Source of the DNA: Catalinimonas niigatensis
Lineage (GTDB): Bacteria; Bacteroidota; Bacteroidia; Cytophagales; Cyclobacteriaceae
DNA: 64,000 nt
Direction: 5' to 3'
Assembly: GCF_030506285.1 (NCBI RefSeq)
Contig: NZ_CP119422.1
Location: 5,877,501 to 5,941,500, forward strand
Each line of letters starts with the position of its first letter. Positions within the stretch are counted from its first letter, which is position 1. Below, piece after piece: positions 26,087 through 35,742 of this stretch. The position numbers and the translations under genes were made by a program. A model generated the notes under the pieces. It was not told the DNA's origin, did not search any database, and was given only the letters and a program-made list of their open reading frames with translations.

Positions 26087-26790
26087 ATGATCAAAGGAAT
26101 GAACCGTATACTCCACCACCAAACTTTTTTGACAAATGATGCTGATTTGTCAAGTCCATTCATATTCAGGAAAGGGATGAATTTCTTAAACAATGAGCAT
26201 GAAACTTCATTTTTCGAGAAAGAGCAGCTTATTTTTAAGGAGAACAGTACTGCCTGGGGGATGTATTATCTACAGAAGGGTAAAGTAAAACTTTTTAAAT
26301 ATGGCAGCGATGGAAAAGAGTAAATCATCAAAATTGCCTGTTCTGGTGAGTTTTTAGGTTATTGAGTGCTGCTTCACGATGTAAAATATAATTTTTCCGC
26401 ATCAACGCTAGAAGTTACCGCACTTACATTTATTCCCAAAAGCATTTTACTATAAGGATTTGAAGGCCAAAGTGATGTAAGCTTGTACTTTACACATTTG
26501 CTTTGTCAGGATCTTATTGAAGTAGAAAAAAATTACTTTCCCAATTCTATCGCCCGGTACGAGGTCGTATGACAGATACCCTCCTGTTTCTGCACCATAT
26601 TTACCAAGATAGTAATGGGGAAGGTGTCATCAAATTAAGTCGGCAGGACCTGGCAAATATGTTGAGTATTGCAAAAGAAACTCTAATCAGAATGCTGTCA
26701 GAATTTAGGACAGAGAAACTAATTACTTTAGATGGATTAGCTATAACTGTCATTGGCCCTCAGGGACTCATAATAATAAGTCTTCTGTAT
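26087..26790 (+). pseudogene. Decayed Crp/Fnr family regulator gene
   Basis: The frame starting at 26087 gives an N-terminal cyclic-nucleotide-like domain (FEKEQLIFKENSTAWGMYYLQKGKVKLF). It continues as recognisable Crp/Fnr sequence through three in-frame stops: TAA 26321 (expected Gln), TGA 26363 (expected Arg) and TAA 26453 (expected Gln), each explained by one C-to-T change. A frameshift near 26545 then moves the frame, where YRPVRGRMTDTLLFL and the winged helix LSRQDLANMLSIAKETLIRMLSEF follow. Its recognition helix has the Glu and Arg (KETLIRM) of functional Crp/Fnr proteins, unlike the intact paralogue at 9533. It may be the former regulator of the island. Confidence 0.85.
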
Positions 26791-26910
26791 GATCAGCTGT
26801 ATATCTATGTGGTAATCATTATGATTTATTGTCCTACTACTCAATCCTATCTAAGAGGCAACTACACAAAAGAATGGTTCTTGGTGATTAATAGTGAATT
26901 GCATATTTGA

Positions 26911-27301
26911 TACCAATGAAAAGAACTAAGATGTAAATGTAAATCAAGTATCCTGAGAAGGATTTCAGCTTTATGTTGAGACTCTTCTCTTTGGGCCATA
27001 CAGGCACACTCCTTGCTTTTTGAAAGAAAATTAACAAAAAACTTTGGTGTGATACTGATACATTTAGTAGATAATACTAACTTAAACCGTAAAAATGACT
27101 TAGGTCATTTCTTTAAAAATTTATTATACTGAGTTTTACTCATCAATTGCACGTTCCTCACAAGCTTATGTAAGACAGGTCATGATTTGTGAGGTGAAAA
27201 ATTAATTCAGTGATGAACTGATTTATTAAATATAACTCTCCAAATCTACACAATACAATAGGTTAAAATTTCTAACATATAGCCCTGTCAGTGTCCATAT
27301 C
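26911..27301. other. Intergenic with one palindromic box, no gene recognised
   Basis: About 390 bases without a supportable gene. The only clear element is the palindrome at 27096-27107, described separately. Confidence 0.6.
27096..27138 (+). promoter_or_regulatory. Single TGACTTAGGTCA box with possible -7 element
   Basis: A perfect palindrome TGAC-N4-GTCA (27096-27107). No good partner lies 22 bp away (27074-27085 is ATACTAACTTAA). GAGTTTTA at 27131-27138 has the A and TTT at the standard 29.5-bp distance. The downstream lipoprotein gene is 160-200 bp away, so the link is uncertain. Confidence 0.5.
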
Positions 27302-28282
27302 ATGATGAAAAGACTAATCAGCACCAACTTCATATTATTTGTTTTAACGCTACTAGCCTGTGAAGCAGATCAGGGTGAAGTAGGCCCTTCTGGATTGAAT
27401 AGCCTGATTAATATTGAAGAAGAAGCAAACGGTGGAAACTGTCCTACAGGAGGCCTAAGGGTTGAGGTAGGACTGGATACTAACCAGAACGGGGTGCTGG
27501 ATAAAACCGAAGTGGAGTCTGTTCAATTTGTTTGTCATAACGAACCAGAGGCTTCGGGACTGAATAGCCTTATTAATATCGGAGACGAAGCTGTAGGAGA
27601 CAATTGCCGTTCGGGAGGTGTAAGAGTAGAATCCGGACTCGACGCTAACAATAATGGAGTGCTGGATGCTTTAGAGGTCCAATCGGTGCACTTTGTATGT
27701 CAGGGTGAGATTGATCCGTCAGGGGTAAGCAGTCTCATCAATGTGGAGGAAGAAGCAGTCGGAGAGAACTGTCAGACAGGAGGATTGAGAGTGGAAGTAG
27801 GACTGGATAGAGATAATAATGACCTGTTGGACGAAACGGAAGTGGAGTCTATCCGATTTGTATGTAATGGAAGTTTAGAAAAGGAAATAAGGTTTTTATT
27901 AGGAAGTGCCCATAGCTATGTGGTTGAGCCTGAATCAACTCATCCAGCAATAAATGAAAGCCAGTTATTTTTGTTTAACATCAATAATTACCCTGGCATC
28001 GACTCCATAGTGTATGTGGTAACAAATTTTGAAACAGAAAGCATATCCCATAATACAGATATGGCTGGTGAGGGTTTTCTGGAACTATATGATATGACCC
28101 ATATGCAAAGCATTCCTAATAGTGGGATCAGATCAGATAACGCGGATAGAATTATCTCAGATAACCTCATTGAATCTTTTCCCAATGAAGCCATCGACAT
28201 AGGATTTAGAATCTACAGTGAAAATGATGAGTTCCTGACAAGAACAGGGAATATCTACCTCATTTTATATAGAAATCCATGA
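27302..28282 (+). CDS. Lipoprotein with three DUF7151-type repeats
   Basis: A 326-residue protein with a lipoprotein signal (FVLTLLAC; ATG 27305 is also possible). Three repeats of about 50 residues (near 29-78, 84-133, 139-188) each follow GL.SLIN...EA.G.NC..GG.RVE.GLD.N.NG.LD..EV.S..FVC, with two Cys per repeat and an EF-hand-like D-x-N-x-N-G-x-L-D loop that may bind calcium. The C-terminal 130 residues are a beta-rich region that I do not recognise. Probably anchored in the outer membrane. The gene is convergent with glgX (5-bp gap). Confidence 0.8.
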   Translation: MMKRLISTNFILFVLTLLACEADQGEVGPSGLNSLINIEEEANGGNCPTGGLRVEVGLDTNQNGVLDKTEVESVQFVCHNEPEASGLNSLINIGDEAVGDNCRSGGVRVESGLDANNNGVLDALEVQSVHFVCQGEIDPSGVSSLINVEEEAVGENCQTGGLRVEVGLDRDNNDLLDETEVESIRFVCNGSLEKEIRFLLGSAHSYVVEPESTHPAINESQLFLFNINNYPGIDSIVYVVTNFETESISHNTDMAGEGFLELYDMTHMQSIPNSGIRSDNADRIISDNLIESFPNEAIDIGFRIYSENDEFLTRTGNIYLILYRNP

Positions 28283-28287
28283 TTATC

Positions 28288-30387
28288 CTACCTAGAATTT
28301 TGATCTTTTTCTGGAGTATCTTGTACACGGATAAATACTGCGATAGACCGTGCTGTGAGCAGGTAAGTATTGCTGTGAATGACCTCTTCTCCTTTTGCTA
28401 TAAAATCCTGATGGGCAGACTGGCTGGTGTCGATAATTCTGTGCCACATGCCTTCTGCCTGGAAAGTGAAACTCAAAGCTTCCCAGTAAGCGTTGATCAT
28501 CACATAGATATCCTCATCTTCCTGGGATTTACCGCTCAGGAAAAAAGCCAGTGACCGGGAATGGTGGGCAAGATCAGGTGTTCCGGTGGTACCGAACCAA
28601 TATACATCTTCTCTCCAGAATCTACTGCGCCCAAGCGAAGGATGGTCTTTTCTGAAGGTAATCATATTTTTAAAAAACTCAAAGAAGTCATGGTGCTTCT
28701 CCATCCACTCCCAGTTGAGCCAGGAGGTTTCATTGTCCTGGTTGTAAGGATTATTATTACCTTTCTGTGTACGCAGAAATTCATCTCCGGCCAAGATCAT
28801 AGGCGTGCCATTGGAGAGCATCAGCAGCACTACAAAGTTTTTGGCCTGTTGTATCCTTAGTTTCATCACATGTTCCGGCAACTCCTTATCTCCTTCCACT
28901 CCGCAGTTCCAGCTGTAGTTTTCATTTTGCCCATCAGCATTATGTTCTCCATTGGCAAAGTTGTGTTTGTAATTGTAAGAGAGCAGATCATAGAGCGTAA
29001 AGCCATCATGAGAGGTAATGAAATTTATGCTCTGATAGGCATGGTAGGCGTAAGGCAGTGCATCGGAAAAAAGGTCATCGCTGCCATAGAGCCTGCGCAT
29101 CAGATGGGGTACCATGCCCACATCTCCTTTGACGAATCTGCGCACATCATCCCGAAAAGCTCCATTCCACTGCATCCACTGCAAACCCGGAAACTTAGCA
29201 CCTAGCTGCATGGTGCCTGAGACATCCCAGGGTTCGGCAATGAAGCGTACATGTGCCAGCAGTGGGTCAGACTGTATGTCTGCAAAAATAGGAGGCTCTT
29301 CAAAACTCAAAACCCCATCCGACCCTCTGGAAAAGATAGAAGCCAAGTCAAAGCGAAAGCCATCTATATGCATTTCTTTCACCCAATAGCGCAGGCTGTC
29401 TATGATCATGGTTTTGACATAGTTGTTGCGGGTGTGCAGCGTATTGCCGGTGCCGGTGTAATCACAATAAGGCTCAGGTTGATCTCCTCTGATCAGATAG
29501 TAAGTGCTGTTGTCAATGCCTTTGAAGCTGAAGATTGGGCCAAAGCGATCTCCTTCTGTGGTATGGTTATATACCACGTCCAGGATGACCTCTATACCTG
29601 CCTGATGCAGGGCTTTGACCATCTGCTTAAATTCTTTGACCTGCCCTCCTTCTTCTTTCTGACTGGCATAGGCGTGATGAGGAGAGAAGAAATTGAGCGT
29701 AGAATAGCCCCAGTAGTCTCCAGTCTGAGGATCAAACTGGTGCACTGGCATCAGTTCTACCGCGGTTATGCCCAGAGCTTTGAGATAAGGGATTTTCTCT
29801 ATGAGACCAGCATAGGTACCCCTCTGTTCCTCTGCCACCCCTGAGCTGGGATGAAAGGTAAATCCTTTGACATGAAGTTCATAAATAATCAGGTCATGTT
29901 CATGATAAGGCTTCACGTCATCCTGCCAGTCAAAAGGGTTGGTATCCTGGAAGATCATACCTAGTGGAGCATGACCCTCATTAGGACCTGGAAGGCTGGC
30001 TATGGTGCGGTCAAAAGCAGCAGGGAAAAATACCGCTCGAGCATAAGGGTCCAGCAGCACTTTTTCTTTGTCAAAGGCATGCCACTCAAAGTGTCCGGCC
30101 GGTTCAGGACCATCTACTTTGTAGGCATAGTATCTGCCTTCCTGTAGCAGAGAAGCTTTGATACGGCAATGCCAGATCCTGTGGGATTTATGGCGCAGAT
30201 GCTGCAAATGAAAACGCAGCAGTGGAGTCTGAAAATTCTCCCTGCCATAAATAGATAAAATGACGCTGGTGGCATGTTTGGAGTAGAGAGCAAAGTTATA
30301 GGCATCTTCCTGTGGAACATAGGAAACCCCTAAGGGATAAGCAGAACCTTCTGTGGCTTTCCAGGATAGCATGGACTTGATTGTCAT
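28288..30387 (-). CDS. glgX: Glycogen debranching enzyme, GlgX-type isoamylase
   Basis: A GH13 enzyme of about 699 residues that hydrolyses alpha-1,6 branches of glycogen. A CBM48 domain (YPLGVSYVPQEDAYNFALYSKHATSVIL) precedes the catalytic barrel with GITAVELMPVHQF, VILDVVYNHTTEG, GFRFDLASIFSR (nucleophile Asp), FIAEPWD (acid Glu) and NFITSHDGFTLYDLLSYN (third Asp). The frame is open to ATG 30417, but MTIKSMLSWKATEG at 30387 fits the usual GlgX beginning. In a stress island it could mobilise stored glycogen. The paired boxes at 30429-30462 are directly upstream, although a -7 element at the standard distance is not clear on this strand. Confidence 0.9.
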   Translation of the reverse strand: MTIKSMLSWKATEGSAYPLGVSYVPQEDAYNFALYSKHATSVILSIYGRENFQTPLLRFHLQHLRHKSHRIWHCRIKASLLQEGRYYAYKVDGPEPAGHFEWHAFDKEKVLLDPYARAVFFPAAFDRTIASLPGPNEGHAPLGMIFQDTNPFDWQDDVKPYHEHDLIIYELHVKGFTFHPSSGVAEEQRGTYAGLIEKIPYLKALGITAVELMPVHQFDPQTGDYWGYSTLNFFSPHHAYASQKEEGGQVKEFKQMVKALHQAGIEVILDVVYNHTTEGDRFGPIFSFKGIDNSTYYLIRGDQPEPYCDYTGTGNTLHTRNNYVKTMIIDSLRYWVKEMHIDGFRFDLASIFSRGSDGVLSFEEPPIFADIQSDPLLAHVRFIAEPWDVSGTMQLGAKFPGLQWMQWNGAFRDDVRRFVKGDVGMVPHLMRRLYGSDDLFSDALPYAYHAYQSINFITSHDGFTLYDLLSYNYKHNFANGEHNADGQNENYSWNCGVEGDKELPEHVMKLRIQQAKNFVVLLMLSNGTPMILAGDEFLRTQKGNNNPYNQDNETSWLNWEWMEKHHDFFEFFKNMITFRKDHPSLGRSRFWREDVYWFGTTGTPDLAHHSRSLAFFLSGKSQEDEDIYVMINAYWEALSFTFQAEGMWHRIIDTSQSAHQDFIAKGEEVIHSNTYLLTARSIAVFIRVQDTPEKDQNSR

Positions 30388-30428
30388 TGGTAAGATATAA
30401 AGATGTATTAAGTCCAAATAATAAAAGA

Positions 30429-30493
30429 TGATGAGAATTAGTCACACGAATGATCTTGATCATTATATCAGAAAGGTAGAAACCCTATTTTTA
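30429..30493. promoter_or_regulatory. Paired boxes between glgX and the 30603 gene
   Basis: Box TGATGAGAATTA (30429-30440, one mismatch) and box TGATCTTGATCA (30451-30462) have centres exactly 22 bp apart. Rightward, TATTTTTA (30486-30493) starts exactly 29.5 bp after the second centre. Leftward, TACATCTT (30407-30400) is 27.5 bp from the first centre, a poorer fit. Confidence 0.75.
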
Positions 30494-30602
30494 ATCCTTA
30501 TAGAGTTAGATATAATGGGTTGACAGAAAATTAGAAAGGACCCTTCCCAGTAGAAAATTTCGCATTAAAAAATCAATCTTTTTAACTTTCAAATCAAGAG
30601 AT

Positions 30603-30914
30603 ATGGATACGTTAAGCAGTACCATGAACGAACTACGAAAACGTGGTTATGTTGAAGATTTTAATCTGAATAAGTATGGTTTAAAGCAAAAGAACGGCCA
30701 TCTGCAATTAACTCCAAAGGAATTTATCATTGATGAGGTGTACAGGTTTGAAGGTATGACAGATCCTGATGATGAAGCGATTCTTTACGCTGTTTCTTCA
30801 GATAAGTACCAGCTTAAAGGAATACTGGTCAATGGATACGGGATATACTCTGATGCATTGACAGATCAGTTACTGGAAAAACTAAAAATGAGAAAAGTCT
30901 TACTAACAGAATAG
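30603..30914 (+). CDS. Small conserved Bacteroidota protein of unknown function
   Basis: A 103-residue protein: TMNELRKRGYVEDFNLNKYGL, then LTPKEFIIDEVYRFEGMTDPDDEAILYAVSS and a closing KGILVNGYGIYSD. I recall this family in Bacteroidota databases under the name phosphoribosylpyrophosphate synthetase, but it has none of the Prs motifs, so that name should not be used as a function. Acidic, cytosolic, alpha/beta. Its start lies about 117 bp after the -7-like element of a paired-box promoter. It could be a small effector or regulator. Confidence 0.75.
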   Translation: MDTLSSTMNELRKRGYVEDFNLNKYGLKQKNGHLQLTPKEFIIDEVYRFEGMTDPDDEAILYAVSSDKYQLKGILVNGYGIYSDALTDQLLEKLKMRKVLLTE

Positions 30915-30971
30915 TTCAGATCTATCTATAAAGTAAGCTTTTCTTACCCAATGAAGATATCAGCTAATCAA

Positions 30972-31036
30972 TGACATGAATTAGCAGTATCAGTGATCTA
31001 GATCATCTGTTTTTCTTGCGGAATAGGCTAATTTTT
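30972..31036 (+). promoter_or_regulatory. Paired boxes upstream of the acs-pdh-nrdJ operon
   Basis: Box TGACATGAATTA (30972-30983, one mismatch) and box TGATCTAGATCA (30994-31005, perfect palindrome) have centres 22 bp apart. TAATTTTT (31029-31036) begins exactly 29.5 bp after the second centre and differs from TAnnTTTG at one base. Confidence 0.8.
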
Positions 31037-31073
31037 ATTCTGTTGTTAATGCATATTAGAAGCTGGAATAATT

Positions 31074-32807
31074 ATGAATACCACTACTACCAAGGAAAAA
31101 AGGATAATACCTAACCTAACGGATTATGAAAAAAGCCGAAAGGCCTTCTCCTGGAGTCTTGTCCAACATGAACTGAATGGATTACCAGAAGGTAAAGGTT
31201 TCAATATTGCTCATGAAGCAGTAGATCGGTATGCTACTTCAGCGCGGATAGCCTTCCGTTGGTTAGGCAGGAAAGGAGAAGTCCGGGATATCAGCTATCA
31301 GGAATTATCCCGACAGACCAACCGCTTTGCCAATGTACTCCAGCAGTTAGGGGTAGGCAAGCAGGATAGTGTCTTCTTGCTGACCGGCAGGGTTCCTGAA
31401 CTGTACATTGCAGCTTTGGGCACATGGAAGAATACCAGCGTATTTTGCCCGCTTTTCTCTGCTTTCGGTCCGGAGCCCCTGCTGCAACGGCTTAGTAAGG
31501 GTGACGCTAAAGTGCTGGTTACGACCGAACGCTTTTATCAGAAGAAAATTCAGAATCTGCACAGTCAGCTACCAGGCCTAAAGTATGTGTTATTGGTAGA
31601 TGCGGAAAAAGATGTAAATGCAAAAGTACTATCCCTTGCCCGATATATGGAAAAGGCTTCGGATCTTTTTACGATTCCTCCCACAGATCCGGAAGATAGG
31701 GCGACCTTACACTTTACCAGTGGTACTACCGGTATGCCTAAAGGGGCTATTCATGTGCATCAGGCAGTACTAACCCATTATATCACGGGAAAATATGTAT
31801 TAGACCTGCATCCCGATGATATTTTCTGGTGTACTGCCGACCCGGGCTGGGTAACCGGTACTTCCTATGGCATCATTGCTCCTCTGACTTTGGGAGTCAC
31901 CAGCATCATTGACGAAGTTGATTTTGAAGCTGAACGTTGGTATGGCATTCTGGAAAAACAGAAAGTCAGCGTATGGTACACTGCGCCTACTGCTATTCGG
32001 ATGTTGATGCGCCTGGATATAAAGCCTCGCGAAAAGTATGATTTGTCTCATCTGCGTTTGATTCATAGCGTAGGAGAACCATTGAATCCTGAAGCGATTG
32101 CCTGGGCTCAAAAAGTGCTAGGCATGCCTATCTATGACAATTGGTGGCAGACTGAGACAGGAGGGATCATGGTTTCTAACTTTGCATCTCTTCCTATCAA
32201 GCCAGGCTCTATGGGACGACCATTGCCGGGTATTGAGGCTGCTATTGTGGAGAAAAGTAAGCAGGAAGTAAAAATACTATCTGATGGACAGGTAGGTGAT
32301 CTTGCTTTAAAGCCTGGCTGGCCTTCTATGTTCCGGGGTTACATCCACGAAGAGGAACGCTATCGTAAGTGCTTTGCTGATGGTTGGTATATCACCGGAG
32401 ACCTGGCAAAACAAGATCAGGATGGATATTTCTGGTTTGTAGGTAGAGCCGACGATATCATCAAAACCTCAGGACATATGGTGGGACCTTTTGAAGTGGA
32501 AAGTGTGCTGATAGAACATCCGGCAGTGGCAGAAGCGGCAGTGATTGGAATTCCTGATCCGATGATAGGAGAGATGGTCAGAGCATATGTTACCTTGAAA
32601 TCAGGAGTGCTAGCCAGTGAGGAATTGGAACTGGAAATTAAAGGCTTTGCCCGTCAAAAGCTGGGTTCAGCAGTGGCACCGAAGGAGATAGAGTTCAGGG
32701 AGCATATCCCTCATACACGAAGTGGCAAAATCATGCGAAGATTACTGAAAGCTCAGGCTTTGGGTCTTCCTGAAGGAGATACTTCTACACTGGAAAAGAA
32801 TCCATAA
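31074..32807 (+). CDS. acsA: Acetate-CoA ligase (acetyl-CoA synthetase)
   Basis: A 577-residue AMP-forming synthetase making acetyl-CoA from acetate, ATP and CoA. The ATP loop [20 protein letters not shown] (about 211-230), [27 protein letters not shown] (adenylate motif), GWYITGDLA and the C-terminal catalytic Lys region [11 protein letters not shown] (about 545) are all intact. Length fits the AcsA form of about 570 residues. It is the first gene of a seven-gene plus-strand cluster leading to PDH, ACP and NrdJ. With PDH it gives two routes to acetyl-CoA. It stands directly behind a paired-box promoter. Confidence 0.9.
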   Translation: MNTTTTKEKRIIPNLTDYEKSRKAFSWSLVQHELNGLPEGKGFNIAHEAVDRYATSARIAFRWLGRKGEVRDISYQELSRQTNRFANVLQQLGVGKQDSVFLLTGRVPELYIAALGTWKNTSVFCPLFSAFGPEPLLQRLSKGDAKVLVTTERFYQKKIQNLHSQLPGLKYVLLVDAEKDVNAKVLSLARYMEKASDLFTIPPTDPEDRATLHFTSGTTGMPKGAIHVHQAVLTHYITGKYVLDLHPDDIFWCTADPGWVTGTSYGIIAPLTLGVTSIIDEVDFEAERWYGILEKQKVSVWYTAPTAIRMLMRLDIKPREKYDLSHLRLIHSVGEPLNPEAIAWAQKVLGMPIYDNWWQTETGGIMVSNFASLPIKPGSMGRPLPGIEAAIVEKSKQEVKILSDGQVGDLALKPGWPSMFRGYIHEEERYRKCFADGWYITGDLAKQDQDGYFWFVGRADDIIKTSGHMVGPFEVESVLIEHPAVAEAAVIGIPDPMIGEMVRAYVTLKSGVLASEELELEIKGFARQKLGSAVAPKEIEFREHIPHTRSGKIMRRLLKAQALGLPEGDTSTLEKNP

Positions 32808-32836
32808 GCGTTTTTTAATCCCATAACCTCAACATC

Positions 32837-33712
32837 ATGAATACGAAGAGCATTTTCATCATTTTACTGCCCATTTTTTTCTTTTATAGCTGTGAAAAGA
32901 AAACACAGGAAGAAGAAAATCCAAGTCGCATCAGCGAACTGGAAGCCAGAGAACAGCAACTGGTGCAAGAAATACAGGGAAAGGATACAGAATTCAACGC
33001 ATTTGTGAATTCTATAGCAGAGGTTGAAAAACAATTAAGGCAGATCCATGACTCTAACATTCCTGCGGCAAATCATCAGGCAGATCTATCACCTCAAAAG
33101 CTAAGCGACCAACTTAGTGAAGATGTGAGGGTGATAGAAAACCTGATCCATTCAAATCAGCAGGTCATCAGTAATCTGAGAGTAGGTTTGAGAAATGTAG
33201 GGCAGGAAAGAGATGCGTTGAGTCAGGAGAGCCTGAAGGAAAGAGAAACCATGGAAGAAGAGATCAGGGCACGGGAGCAAACAGTAGCACAACTTAAAGA
33301 ACAATTAAATGAGACACAGGCGACTCTAAAAAGCTTGCAGAATGATGTGGCGTCGCTCACCCGTACTAACGAAGAACAAATGCAGGCTCTGAATACGGCC
33401 TATTATGTCGTGGGAGATTTCCAAGCCTTGAAGGATGAGCAGATTCTGGATAAAAAAGGCGGTTTTTTGGGAATCTTCGGAAGGGTAAAGATGCTTAGAG
33501 ATGACTTTAACCATAACAAATTTACCCGTATCAACATCAGAGAAACCGCCAATTTCCCTGTAGAAGGTAAGGAACTCACCCTGGTATCTGTTCACCCTCC
33601 GGATTCCTATACAATTGATAAAGAAACGTCAGGAGAAAAGCTAAACCTGGTAGTTTCAGATCCTGACAAGTTCTGGGAGTCTTCCAAATATATGGTGATG
33701 CTGGTTAAATAA
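32837..33712 (+). CDS. Coiled-coil lipoprotein
   Basis: A 291-residue protein with a lipoprotein signal (IFFFYSC). Residues about 30-190 form long charged coiled coils (ISELEAREQQLVQEIQ; ERETMEEEIRAREQTVAQLK; LNETQATLKSLQNDVASL). A C-terminal globular part of about 90 residues (TAYYVVGDFQALKDEQILDKKGGFLGIFGRVKML) resembles the end of other Bacteroidota coiled-coil lipoproteins. Function unknown. Its location between acsA (29 bp gap) and the PDH E1 alpha gene (stop immediately followed by ATG) is odd for an envelope protein. Confidence 0.8.
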   Translation: MNTKSIFIILLPIFFFYSCEKKTQEEENPSRISELEAREQQLVQEIQGKDTEFNAFVNSIAEVEKQLRQIHDSNIPAANHQADLSPQKLSDQLSEDVRVIENLIHSNQQVISNLRVGLRNVGQERDALSQESLKERETMEEEIRAREQTVAQLKEQLNETQATLKSLQNDVASLTRTNEEQMQALNTAYYVVGDFQALKDEQILDKKGGFLGIFGRVKMLRDDFNHNKFTRINIRETANFPVEGKELTLVSVHPPDSYTIDKETSGEKLNLVVSDPDKFWESSKYMVMLVK

Positions 33713-34741
33713 ATGGGTATGGAGTCTCGCAAAATTCTGGAAAAGAAAGCCAAACCGAAGAAAAAGTTGGTAGGCCATAAGCAGCATACCCTGCATTTAC
33801 TGCGAAAAATGCTCCTGATCCGACGCTTTGAAGAGAAAGCAGGAGAATTGTACACTCTCCTGAAAATTCGTGGTTTCCTGCATCTCTACATAGGCGAAGA
33901 AGCAGTGGCTGTGGGAGTCATGGAAGCATTGAAGCCAGAGGATGCGGTAGTAGCAACTTACCGGGAACATGGGCATGCCTTAGCAAGAGGAATGTCAGCC
34001 AGTGCCATCATGGCTGAAATGTACGGCAAGCAGGAAGGTTGTAGTCGGGGCAGGGGAGGATCTATGCATTTGTTTGATGCCCTTACCCGTTTTTATGGAG
34101 GAAATGCTATTGTAGGTGGTGGATTACCTCTGGCTGCCGGCTTGGCATTGGCCGATAAAATGCAGCGTAAACCACGGCTCACATGCTGCTTTTTTGGAGA
34201 AGGAGCGATGGCCGAAGGAGAGTTTCACGAGACCATGAACCTGTCAGCTTTGTGGCAATTGCCGGTGCTGTTTGTCTGTGAAAATAATCTCTATGCCATG
34301 GGAACAGCCTTGGAGCGATCAGAATCGGTGACCAATCTGATTGAGAAAACCAAAGCTTATGGTGTGGAAGGAAGCTCAGTAGATGGAATGGATGTGGTTG
34401 CCGTAGAAGGCGCTGCAAAAAAAGCAGCCAGTTACGTACGTACCCAACAGAGACCCTATTTTCTGGAATGCAAAACTTATCGTTTCAGAGCGCACTCTAT
34501 GTTTGATGCAGAACTCTACAGAAGTAAATCGGAGGTAGAGACATGGAAGCAAAAAGATCCGATCACTACTTTCATCAAATCCCTGAAAGATCAGAAAATC
34601 ATTACAAAAGATGTTCTGAACAAGCTGGAACGAGAAATTAGCCAGGAAATACAGCAGGCAGTAGATTTTGCCGAGCAGGGAACGTGGGAGCCGGTAGAAG
34701 AGCTTAGTCGCTTTGTATATTCAGAACCAAAACCCCTATGA
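33713..34741 (+). CDS. pdhA: Pyruvate (2-oxoacid) dehydrogenase E1 component, alpha subunit
   Basis: A 342-residue thiamine-diphosphate subunit. The motifs are [54 protein letters not shown] and the ThDP/Mg loop [19 protein letters not shown]...VCENN, in the normal order. GEGA replaces the more usual GDGA. It decarboxylates pyruvate, passing the acetyl unit to lipoyl-E2. The start codon follows the upstream stop directly; ATG 33719 is also possible. It overlaps the beta-subunit gene by 4 bp. Confidence 0.9.
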   Translation: MGMESRKILEKKAKPKKKLVGHKQHTLHLLRKMLLIRRFEEKAGELYTLLKIRGFLHLYIGEEAVAVGVMEALKPEDAVVATYREHGHALARGMSASAIMAEMYGKQEGCSRGRGGSMHLFDALTRFYGGNAIVGGGLPLAAGLALADKMQRKPRLTCCFFGEGAMAEGEFHETMNLSALWQLPVLFVCENNLYAMGTALERSESVTNLIEKTKAYGVEGSSVDGMDVVAVEGAAKKAASYVRTQQRPYFLECKTYRFRAHSMFDAELYRSKSEVETWKQKDPITTFIKSLKDQKIITKDVLNKLEREISQEIQQAVDFAEQGTWEPVEELSRFVYSEPKPL

Positions 34742-35742
34742 TAAAAGATACCGTGGTAAATCAACAAACTACCTATCGCGAAGCGATCCGGGAGGCTATC
34801 CGGGAAGCTATGATCCGGGATGAGCGGGTCTTTTTGATGGGGGAAGATGTAGGCAGGTATGGAGGAAGTTTTGCTGTAAGCCGCGGATTACTGGAAGAAT
34901 TCGGTCAGGAACGTATCCGTGACACTCCTCTGTCCGAATCGGCTTTTGTGGGAGCAGGTATTGGAGCCGCCCTGGGAGGCATGCGCCCTATCGTAGAAAT
35001 CATGACGGTCAACTTCAGCCTGTTGGCACTGGATCAGATACTGAACAATGCTGCCACTTTACTCCATATGTCGGGTGGGCAGTTCAATGTGCCGGTTGTG
35101 ATCAGAATGGCTACCGGTGGTGGAAAACAACTGGCCGCGCAGCATTCTCATAGTCTGGAAGGCTGGTATGCCCATATTCCCGGTATCAGAGTGTTGACAC
35201 CCGCCACGCTGGAAGATGCCCGCTGGATGCTGGAGAAGGCGCTGGAAGACCCTGATCCTGTATTGATTTTTGAAAATTCCACCTTGTACAATAAGGAAGG
35301 ATCATTGCCTGCAGAGAAGGGTGACATTGATATTGAGCATGCTAAAGTTCACAGAACAGGAAAAGATGTTAGCCTGTTTACCTACGGTGCAAGCCTATAC
35401 AAAACCTTAGATGCAGCGGAACAGCTAGCCAGCGAAGGCATTGACGCGGAAGTGATTGACCTGCGGGTGCTGCGGCCTTTGGATGAACAAGCTATACTGG
35501 CTTCTGTGAGCAAAACCCATAGAGCCATCGTGGTTGATGAAGGTTGGCGAAGTGGTAGCATTTCTGCTGAAATTAGTGCCAGAATCACCGAAAAAATATT
35601 CTACGAACTGGATGCTCCGGTTGAGCGTATCTGCAGTGCAGAAGTGCCCATACCTTATGCCAGCCATTTGGAAACGGCAGCACTGCCACAGACAGAAGGA
35701 ATTATTCAAACCACAAAAAAATTTATGCAGTACTATGGGTGA
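34738..35742 (+). CDS. pdhB: Pyruvate (2-oxoacid) dehydrogenase E1 component, beta subunit
   Basis: A 334-residue partner of the alpha subunit. [38 protein letters not shown] (ThDP-contact Glu), [33 protein letters not shown] and [12 protein letters not shown] follow the family order. The C-terminal transketolase domain has [13 protein letters not shown] and [16 protein letters not shown]. It overlaps both neighbours (4 bp upstream, 8 bp with E2), which suggests translational coupling. Confidence 0.92.
   Translation: MIKDTVVNQQTTYREAIREAIREAMIRDERVFLMGEDVGRYGGSFAVSRGLLEEFGQERIRDTPLSESAFVGAGIGAALGGMRPIVEIMTVNFSLLALDQILNNAATLLHMSGGQFNVPVVIRMATGGGKQLAAQHSHSLEGWYAHIPGIRVLTPATLEDARWMLEKALEDPDPVLIFENSTLYNKEGSLPAEKGDIDIEHAKVHRTGKDVSLFTYGASLYKTLDAAEQLASEGIDAEVIDLRVLRPLDEQAILASVSKTHRAIVVDEGWRSGSISAEISARITEKIFYELDAPVERICSAEVPIPYASHLETAALPQTEGIIQTTKKFMQYYG

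Noticed and set aside
26569-26910. Independent small HTH protein
   Set aside because: It is the C-terminal piece of the decayed Crp/Fnr gene, shifted in frame.
28279-29844. Plus-strand frames opposite glgX
   Set aside because: All conserved GH13 motifs are on the minus strand; the opposite frames are shadows.
30603-30914. Naming the small protein PRPP synthetase
   Set aside because: It has none of the Prs motifs (DGE, SPDxG, PRPP loop) and is only 103 residues; the database name appears to be an error.
35534-35734. Long N-terminal extension of the E2 gene
   Set aside because: It lies wholly within pdhB in another frame; the lipoyl domain begins at the ATG 35735.
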